From contig CALXAO010000004.1 in assembly GCA_944386295.1 (NCBI GenBank), positions 1 through 42,283 on the forward strand: 42,283 nucleotides of DNA, read 5' to 3'. A program made the position numbers and the translations under genes. The notes beneath the pieces are model-generated. The model saw only the letters and a program-made list of their open reading frames with translations. It was not told the origin of the DNA and made no database searches. Shown in pieces: positions 1 to 5,955 of this stretch. How positions within the stretch are numbered: position 1 is the stretch's first letter; every line of letters starts with the position of its first letter. The stretch comes from an uncultured Clostridia bacterium. GTDB lineage: Bacteria; Bacillota; Clostridia; Oscillospirales; UBA644.

Positions 1-126
1 GATCGTATCGAAGTGGGAGCAAAAATAAAATGTGCATCGTCTTCCGATGCGTTGCACCGAAAAAGCACCACAAAAAGGCAGATCCGTATTGTTTACAAGT
101 TTGTAGGCGCGGTCAACCTGCAATGA
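1..126 (+). CDS. C-terminal end of a probable serine site-specific recombinase (partial)
   Basis: Frame 1 is open from the first base of the window to a TGA at 124-126, giving 41 codons. The visible tail contains DRIEVG near its start and RQIRIVYKFVGAVNL near its end. This pattern (RIEV, a variable linker, then IRI-Y-F-G) resembles the C-terminal tail of large serine recombinases of the resolvase/DUF4368 type carried on clostridial mobile elements. Only the tail is present, so the catalytic domain cannot be seen and it is unknown whether the gene is intact. A stem-loop follows 10 bases after the stop. The context fits: the next 3.7 kb is AT-rich and full of broken regulatory genes. The family is inferred from pattern memory. 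Confidence 0.42.
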   Translation, partial: DRIEVGAKIKCASSSDALHRKSTTKRQIRIVYKFVGAVNLQ

Positions 127-136
127 GGCACAAAAC

Positions 137-161
137 GGGCGGAGCAATTTCCGCTCCGCCC
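137..161. terminator. GC-rich stem-loop downstream of the recombinase tail
   Basis: A perfect 9-bp stem (GGGCGGAGC at 137-145 with GCTCCGCCC at 153-161) encloses a 7-nt loop. It lies just after the stop codon at 126. The plus-strand flank is AAAAAG rather than a T run. Read on the minus strand, the stem is followed by GTTTTG. It could terminate either direction weakly. Confidence 0.5.
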
Positions 162-476
162 AAAAAGTGTCCTTAATTCTACCTTACGAGGCTCAGGCTG
201 AGGCATGCAGGATATTGAAGATGGACGATAGAGTGCTTGAGTGGAATAATGAGTGGAACCAAAGTTGGTAAATTAAATTGTAGGGAAGTATTGGTCTTGC
301 TGTGCCAACGTGGTTTGCATATAATGAAATGCGCCTGAATGACCTGAAACGTTAAACGTATAAGGTTGTTTTGGCGCATTGTGTATTGCTTTGTTTCCAC
401 AAGTTCTACTATTTCATTTATCTATTGCATAAACAAAACCACCAAATGAACAATTTATAATAACACTCTGTGGTTA
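162..476. other. AT-rich stretch with no supportable gene
   Basis: No recognisable gene is visible here. A 73-codon minus-strand frame (179-400) has no recognisable domain. An alternative minus-strand frame over the same bases also reads as protein-like but is interrupted by a stop. The base composition resembles the pseudogenes that follow, so this is probably decayed accessory DNA. Confidence 0.5.
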
Positions 477-505
477 TTGAATTCTATATAAAATTTCGAT
501 ATAAC
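477..505 (+). promoter_or_regulatory. SigA-type promoter of the broken XRE regulator
   Basis: A -35 TTGAAT (477-482), a 17-nt spacer and a -10 TATAAC (500-505) lie 32 bases upstream of the ATG at 538. The -10 overlaps the palindrome annotated at 502-518. Confidence 0.6.
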
Positions 506-518
506 ATAGTCAATGTTA
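502..518. promoter_or_regulatory. Palindromic operator candidate over the -10 box
   Basis: TAACATAGTCAATGTTA is a perfect inverted repeat (TAACAT / ATGTTA) with a 5-nt spacer. It overlaps the -10 of the promoter in front of an XRE-type repressor remnant, where an autorepressing operator would be expected. Its role is inferred from position only. Confidence 0.45.
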
Positions 519-537
519 CTATTTTTGAGGCTTAACT

Positions 538-690
538 ATGGATATCATAATTACAGAAAAACCTAAAAAACTTCGGCGAAACAAAGACAATACACAGGAA
601 CAACTTGTCAATCACCTGAACATTTCAATACAAGTCGGAACGGGGGAGAAACATTTAGTCCACAATGAAAAAGAGGTTTTATTCTCGTGA
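538..690 (+). pseudogene. Remnant of an XRE-family helix-turn-helix repressor
   Basis: ATG at 538 follows GAGG with an 8-nt spacer. The 50-codon product begins with LKKLRRN-type residues (KKLRRNKDNTQEQLVNHLNI), the hallmark start of an XRE/Cro helix-turn-helix domain. Intact relatives continue with ISxQAVSKWERGE. Here the DNA jumps from ISIQ to a shifted version of WERGEKH, which suggests a small internal deletion with loss of frame, and it stops at 688-690. Everything after helix 3 is missing, so this cannot be a working repressor of normal length. Its promoter and palindrome survive. The call rests on the conserved HTH wording and is fairly secure; the original target is unknown. Confidence 0.55.
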
Positions 691-885
691 GGTAGAGGTT
701 GTCCAAATGGATTTTAGAAAAACCGCACATGTTTTCCGCATTGATACTATCCCCATCATAATGCTTTCGATTATCAACATATCCAAGCACGCTAAAGGAC
801 AATTAATCTTCCATATTGTAAAAAGTTTTCCGCTAGGAAAATACTTTTAACATTATCAGAAAAAGCTTGAGATATTGTATGTTTC
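691..885. other. Short AT-rich spacer, unresolved
   Basis: Open frames exist on both strands (61 codons at 665-850 plus, 64 codons at 608-802 minus), but neither has a convincing RBS or a recognisable domain. It lies between two pseudogenes and is probably decayed coding DNA. Confidence 0.4.
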
Positions 886-1559
886 TTATCTATTTAGGTA
901 GCATATTTGCCATTTTACGGAGTAAGTCATATGTGCACGGTAGAATACATTCAGTGCTTCTGCAATCTCTGGTGCACTCATTGGCTTTTTTATGACAAAG
1001 CCATATGATATGACTTGAAAAGATTCTGGAGCATACAGTTCGCGGATCACCTCAATTAGGATTCTCGGTTCCACAAACAATGCAATCAATTTTTTCAAGA
1101 GCCAAAGGTCTATTATCCTTTCCTCTACCTTGCTTTTAATTTTTTGTTTTACTGAAAACAATCTTCGACGAAGAGTCCCCTCACTGGTATTTTGTTGTCT
1201 TGCTATTTCTGCTGTAGACAAACCATTTAAGTAGTAGTTGGTATGCTTTGGTTAAGAATGCAATGCGTTGATAAACAGAGCGGAGCAACTCAGCGCTATC
1301 ATCCCCTTGCCTTTGTCAGCAATAAACTGCAAAACTTCATCTGCATCGCCGCCATAATATGTATCTGCATATTTTCTACGGTTGTTTGAAAAATCGGCAT
1401 ATACATTTTGGGCAACGCTCCGAATAAACGAATATAAATTTGTTATTTCTCCGTCTGTACGAGCCATCATAACTATCGTTGGCATGCACATAACAAAACC
1501 CAAATAACTTGTTCAGGAAGTCATTATCCAATTGTTTCAGCAGTTCTTGTTTTTTTCAT
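886..1559 (-). pseudogene. Frameshifted and truncated sigma-70-like regulator, second copy
   Basis: Reading the minus strand from an ATG at 1559 and switching frame several times recovers one protein. The pieces are KKQELLKQLDND, then LYSFIRSVAQNVYADFSNNR with KYADTYYGGDADEVLQFIAD (region-2-like), then STAEIARQQNTSEGTLRRRL with FSVKQKIKSKVEE (region-4 helix-turn-helix), then RPLALEKIDCIVCGTENPN and KKPMSAPEIAEALNV. These match a clostridial family of long sigma-70-like regulators of roughly 500 residues. The first break is an extra A in the A-run right after the start codon. Further shifts and an in-frame TGA follow. Everything beyond about residue 220 is gone. It is non-functional as a whole. 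The family call is from memory of conserved segments. Confidence 0.68.
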
Positions 1560-1595
1560 AGCTTCACTTCAAGCGATTGATCAATGCTTTCACCT

Positions 1596-1603
1596 ATATA
1601 GTC
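1596..1603 (-). promoter_or_regulatory. GACTATAT box upstream of the second sigma-like pseudogene
   Basis: On the minus strand GACTATAT ends 36 bases before the ATG at 1559. The same octamer lies a similar distance before the other sigma-like pseudogene (3270-3277). This may be the -10-like part of an alternative-sigma promoter; that role is inferred. Confidence 0.3.
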
Positions 1604-1737
1604 CCCGAAAACTCGATTTGTTAGGTGGAATTAGTGATATTATAAAAAAATATAATTTTTTACTAATACAGGAAAAAGGCAGCAGGATTTTATTCCGTGT
1701 TACCTTTTACTCGCTGTCAAAGAGTTTTAACTAAAGG

Positions 1738-3236
1738 TCCAACTTATTCCTCGTAAATCAGCAACAATAATCAATGCCATTTAGATGCAATCCTTTGTCC
1801 TATGCTTCGCGTACAATTGACATAACAAAATATTCGGTTGCATCCTTAAATCGGAACAGTTCTGGTACAGAAATCAAATGCATTGAAACAATTGCGTTCA
1901 TCGAAGTGATGAACGCTTCAAATATATCACCAATTGCAGATTTCATTTTTTTCTGTAGCAGAACGAATCAGCTCCATTATTTCATTATAGTCGCATTTTT
2001 TTATAACGGGTATTTTAACGTATGCCTTATCCTCGTTATGTTCAATTAGTCCGTCACCCTCAAGACGCAACATACAGGAAATGAAGTCATTTGGAATATC
2101 CGGAATCATTTAGCGGAATTTCTCTGTAAATATGCCAAAGTAATGGGATAATACACTTAAAAATACATATCAAATACACCGGCAAGGACTATCCCATAAT
2201 GTGGTATTAAATTCGCAAAGAGTTCTCTCCTTTTTTCCATCAATTGAAACATCATGGGTTTTACGATGGCCGCCATGTATGGCATTATGCAAGTGCTTCA
2301 TTTATAGCCTGTTTTGTTTACCTCGGAATTTACTGCAATAGCATGAGCAATCCAATGCCCACCGTCTTTGTTTCGGGAAGTTAGGCACTTTGATTTTATC
2401 TATTCCAAAATATCCGAATCCTGCAAGCCTTTAAAACAGCATATCGATCAAGAATAATTTTCTGTTTCCCAGGTAGTCAAGATCTGCAATGCTTCTAGAC
2501 ATTTTTTAATGATACCTATATCACATCAAAATGCTCGTGAGCAAACTCAAGCTGAAGTTTAAAAAATTTAATTTTTCTTGTAAATTTGTGATGATGGAAT
2601 CGGAATATTTACCACCTTCCGTTTGAATCATCAGTTCTCCGTCTACGAGCTTACTCACAATACGCAAGAATACCGATCGCTTATGTTTATGGAGGACATA
2701 GGAAAGAAATCAAATTACCCTCGACAAGAGAAATAAGCTCATTTTTAATTCCTTCTTCACAGCCAAAAGATCCCAGCAAATAATTTTCTCTCGATTCCAT
2801 AGTTTCAAATCCTTTCTGCATTTGGCTGCGCGCTGCATATAACTAGCTTTCAACTGTGCCTCCGGAAATACCTAAATCTTTTGCAATAGCAGCAACGCTT
2901 TGATTCCCGTAGTAGAATCGAATCAACACTTCCCACGTAATATATGAGAAATGGTTCAACTCCTTTCGAACTTTTGCAGCTTCTTCATCCGAAACACTCA
3001 GACCTTCTTCTAAACACACTGTAACAGGAGAACAATACTTGTTGCGGAGTCTGTCATTATGCTTATGATAAAGAGTATTGGAAAGCCACGTCTTAGGATA
3101 TTCGATTGTTTTTCCGCTATGAACACTGGTAAAGGCCATAAGCATCAAAATCTTCTGCATCTGTCTGCGAATTGCATTTTGATATTGCAAGCTGCATCAG
3201 ATAATCATAATATCCAATGATATCGTTATTTTTCAT
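1738..3236 (-). pseudogene. Multiply frameshifted long sigma-70-like regulator, first copy
   Basis: The minus strand from ATG 3236 (GGGGA RBS) reads MKNNDIIGYYDYLMQLAIS, then after a shift GKTIEYPKTWLSNTLYHKHN and EVLIRFYYGNQSVAAIAKDL followed by GISGGTVES. An in-frame TAG then interrupts the recognition helix, and reading through gives LYAARSQMQKGFETMESREN. Further pieces in other frames are KLVDGELMIQTEGGKYSDSI, LEFAHEHFDVI, IPDIPNDFISCMLRLEGDG, VPELFRFKDATEYFVMSIV and DKGLHLNGIDYCC near 1760. Together they span essentially the whole length of a roughly 500-residue clostridial sigma-70-like regulator with a long C-terminal domain. There are at least five frame changes, several stops and one internal deletion near 2700. 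This is a dead gene; family recognition is from memory. Confidence 0.75.
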
Positions 3237-3907
3237 ATTTCCCCTGATTTCTGGAATGCTCTTGAACACATATAGTCGCAACAAGTTAAAGTCGGTTGGA
3301 AGTTTTATTGATTTTTTCTATTATATTAACATCAGCAAAAAACTGTTTTGAGCACAAATACTTTAAAAATTGAATGTGTAATTTAAGCATTATGTTTCAC
3401 ATAGTAATCGGGAACACTGAAAATGCAAAAAATGTTTTGATTACCTTGTTTATGTACTTAAAGGGAACGCGATTGCCAATCATTGCAAATGGAATATTGC
3501 AACAAAGTAGGTGTTTAGATAGACTATCTGCTACTCGGCAATAAAGAAAACTATACTGCCACTGAGAAACACAATATAAGAAGCAAGCTGAACAAATTTT
3601 TATATTATTTTTTCCGACAAAGATTTCGAAATTTAAAAAGATAGAATTGCAAACGATTATTTTAACATGGCATTGCTATCGGCAGAGCTCGGGAAAAACG
3701 AACGTGCCTTAACCAAACGCAAAGCAATATCAGAACTGCTTGTCCATAACATATATTACGAAAAGAAAAGGACTACTAAAATTCAGCATCAATCATTATC
3801 AAAAAGTTTAATTGAAAGCGCTTTAATGCTATCGTGACGATCCGAGGTTTCCCGTGAATCAAAAAAATGAAAGACTTATCCTAGAAATTTGTAAAAATAA
3901 TATAAAG
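3237..3907. other. AT-rich intergenic stretch with possible gene remnants
   Basis: No convincing gene is visible. At 3270-3277 (minus strand) lies a GACTATAT box 33 bases ahead of the sigma-like pseudogene start. It is preceded by CAACC about 15 bases upstream, an arrangement reminiscent of alternative-sigma promoters. A plus-strand frame at 3667-3837 (56 codons, starting MALLSAELGKNERALTKRKA) looks faintly like one tetratricopeptide repeat but has no good RBS and a stop shortly upstream; it may be a fragment of a decayed gene. Confidence 0.4.
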
Positions 3908-3935
3908 GAGAGGCACCATCCGCATAGCGCCTCTC
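3908..3935 (-). terminator. Terminator of the eight-gene sugar-transport operon
   Basis: On the minus strand GAGAGGCGC (3935-3927) pairs with GTGCCTCTC (3916-3908), a 9-bp stem with one G-U pair, followed by a T-rich tail (CTTTATATTATTTTT). It starts 19 bases after the last stop codon of the operon. Confidence 0.85.
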
Positions 3936-3953
3936 TCTTTGGATTTTTCTTTT

Positions 3954-4964
3954 TTATTCAACCAAACCGCTTCGTTCAATACTCTGAATAAAGTATCTCT
4001 GTGCAAACAAAAATACAATCAGCAACGGAAAAATAATCAACAGAGAAGCAGTATCGTTGATGGCAGAAATTTGGTCAATATCTTCAATAGAAGCAGCCAC
4101 CATAGAAGCCTTATTAGACAGAATTTCCAGTTTAGGCATCAGCATACTGTTGTAAGTGGTATCGGTCCACTGCCAGGTAAAAGAAAACAAAAAGACTGTA
4201 ATCATCATATTCATAGCATTGGGAAGAACAATGGAAACAAAGGTTCGGAGAGGTCCCGCACCGTCAATGTAAGCAGAGTTTTCCAATTCCTTCGGCAACC
4301 CACGGAAAAACTGACGCATCAGATAAATGTACAATCCATTCTTCAATCCTAACCCGGTAGCGGACAAAATAGCCAGCGGCCAGAAAGTATTGATAAGGCT
4401 CACATCTCCAGCAAAGTTACTAAACCGAACAAACAACGGTAGCTGAATAGTCTGCGCCGGGATAATCAAAGTCATCAAAACCAGGAAAAACAGCAGATTC
4501 TTTCCACGGAACTTAAACCGGGCAAATCCGTAACCGGACACACAGGCAACAACCAACTGGAACACCGCTACAATCAACGAAAGCAGTGCGGTATTGATCA
4601 ACGAGGTCCAATAATTCATGTTCAGCATAGCCCGCTCAATAAAATACGTGGAACCTTCTCGGGGAATGTACATAACTGTGGTATCGGTAATATCGTTGGT
4701 ACTCATGAACGCGACAATCCCTTTTACCACAAAAGGATACAGAATCATATAGGAAATACCGAGAATCAAAATAAACCGCAGAATGATCCAGGTCAAACGG
4801 CCCAATCCATTCAAATTCAGATTCCGGCGTTTCCAGGTAGGCCAGTCAAGTTTCTGTTTCGGCATTTTCGGCTTCTTTTCTACCGTAAACATTCTGGCAA
4901 GGAGGTTCTTTTGCTTCTTCTTTTTCTTCACAACTTTTTTCGCAGTTGCTTGTGTTGCACTCAT
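3954..4964 (-). CDS. Carbohydrate ABC transporter permease, MalG/UgpE type (second pair)
   Basis: A 336-residue integral membrane protein, the inner-membrane subunit of a CUT1-type sugar importer. The N-terminus (about 1-55) is unusually long and lysine-rich (KKVVKKKKKQK), followed by about six hydrophobic segments. The cytoplasmic EAA loop that docks the ATPase is visible near residues 222-245 (ENSAYIDGAGPLRTFVSIVL), and the C-terminal membrane segment ends in IERSGLVE, typical of MalG-like partners. The start at 4964 has TAAGGAGGT a few bases upstream. It is the last gene of the operon, 13 bases after the preceding permease, with which it should form a heterodimer. No ATP-binding gene is present, so it must use an ATPase encoded elsewhere. 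Substrate is not predictable from the sequence. Confidence 0.88.
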   Translation of the reverse strand: MSATQATAKKVVKKKKKQKNLLARMFTVEKKPKMPKQKLDWPTWKRRNLNLNGLGRLTWIILRFILILGISYMILYPFVVKGIVAFMSTNDITDTTVMYIPREGSTYFIERAMLNMNYWTSLINTALLSLIVAVFQLVVACVSGYGFARFKFRGKNLLFFLVLMTLIIPAQTIQLPLFVRFSNFAGDVSLINTFWPLAILSATGLGLKNGLYIYLMRQFFRGLPKELENSAYIDGAGPLRTFVSIVLPNAMNMMITVFLFSFTWQWTDTTYNSMLMPKLEILSNKASMVAASIEDIDQISAINDTASLLIIFPLLIVFLFAQRYFIQSIERSGLVE

Positions 4965-4977
4965 TCCGCTTACCTCC

Positions 4978-5952
4978 TTAATCCTGATATACGATCAATT
5001 TCTTGACCAACAACCAAATGACCGCCACAAAAACAATGACCACCAGCGTGTAAATCCAAGAGAAAGCCGAGGCCAAAGAATAGGTTGCCACATTAGTAAA
5101 ATATTCATTAATGAAATTGACTGCCTGATTATCAATTCGTGTAAACAGATCAATAACCGTATACAGAAGGTTTACCAGAATCAGAGGAGAAATCATAGGA
5201 AAAGAAATCTTCCAGAAGACTTCCCATCCAGTCGCCCCTTCTACTTTGGCTGCCTCATACATATTGCTGGAAATTGATTGCAGTCCCGATAGGAAAACCA
5301 GCATCTGCACACCAGCGGAGGTAATTACACTGTAAAGGCTATTGATAGCCGTACTGATGACAGAGGCCAGTTGGGTGCTACCCAAAGTAGACAGCATCAA
5401 CTGTTCCAACTGGGTAAAGTCAAACATCATCGTATCCACACCCACATCCAGTTTAGAACCGGACTCATAGACATCGGTCAGCGAAGTCAGATTATCAAAG
5501 TAAGTAATAATACCGGTTGACAAAACCACAGGGATGAAAAAAATTACGCGAGCCACCGTTCGGCCTTTGAAGTTTTGATTCAACACATTCGCCATAAAGA
5601 AGGCAAAAAAGATAATAATAAAGATTTCCGGCAGAAGCGCTACTGTAGAGGAAAAAACGGTTTGCAGGAAACCGGTTTCCACAAACAGAGCATTGTAGAA
5701 GTTCTGCCACCCCACAAACTCCAGCGCCCTGCCGGGCTGGCCGGCATTGGCACTGAAGGCATACATCATAGATTGAACCAGAACCGGAATGTAAATAAAA
5801 GCAAATCCAATAATCAAAGGAGATACAAAAAGATATCCGTAGAGGCTCTTTTTCCGTTCCAGAGAAAGGAGCTGCTTTTTTAGCGGGGGACGCCGCTTTT
5901 TTCCCTTAGGCACTGGCTTTCTTTTCTTTACGGCTACAGCATTCTCAGCCAT
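4978..5952 (-). CDS. Carbohydrate ABC transporter permease, MalF/UgpA type (second pair)
   Basis: A 324-residue membrane permease with a basic N-terminus (KKRKPVPKGKKRRP), a first membrane segment near 38-60 (GYLFVSPLIIGFAFIYIPVL) and about six segments in all. The EAA loop near 235-260 reads EAAKVEGATGWEVFWKISFP, so the ATPase-docking site is intact. Between membrane segments, residues about 145-195 form an extended extracytoplasmic loop rich in D, S and T, longer than in MalF-like permeases of the first pair. The start at 5952 follows GAGGAGGG, and only 3 bases separate it from the upstream lipoprotein gene, so the two are probably translationally coupled. It pairs with the next gene. The DUF5696-like lipoprotein beside it may be a dedicated partner; this is inference from adjacency. 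Confidence 0.88.
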   Translation of the reverse strand: MAENAVAVKKRKPVPKGKKRRPPLKKQLLSLERKKSLYGYLFVSPLIIGFAFIYIPVLVQSMMYAFSANAGQPGRALEFVGWQNFYNALFVETGFLQTVFSSTVALLPEIFIIIFFAFFMANVLNQNFKGRTVARVIFFIPVVLSTGIITYFDNLTSLTDVYESGSKLDVGVDTMMFDFTQLEQLMLSTLGSTQLASVISTAINSLYSVITSAGVQMLVFLSGLQSISSNMYEAAKVEGATGWEVFWKISFPMISPLILVNLLYTVIDLFTRIDNQAVNFINEYFTNVATYSLASAFSWIYTLVVIVFVAVIWLLVKKLIVYQD

Positions 5953-5955
5953 GGC

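Noticed and set aside
1774..2049. 91-codon plus-strand frame
   Set aside because: It is antisense to the C-terminal part of the sigma-like pseudogene, whose residues are clearly recognisable on the minus strand.
3667..3837. 56-codon plus-strand frame with a faint TPR-like segment
   Set aside because: No good RBS, a stop just upstream and only one possible repeat; kept as a note in the intergenic entry.
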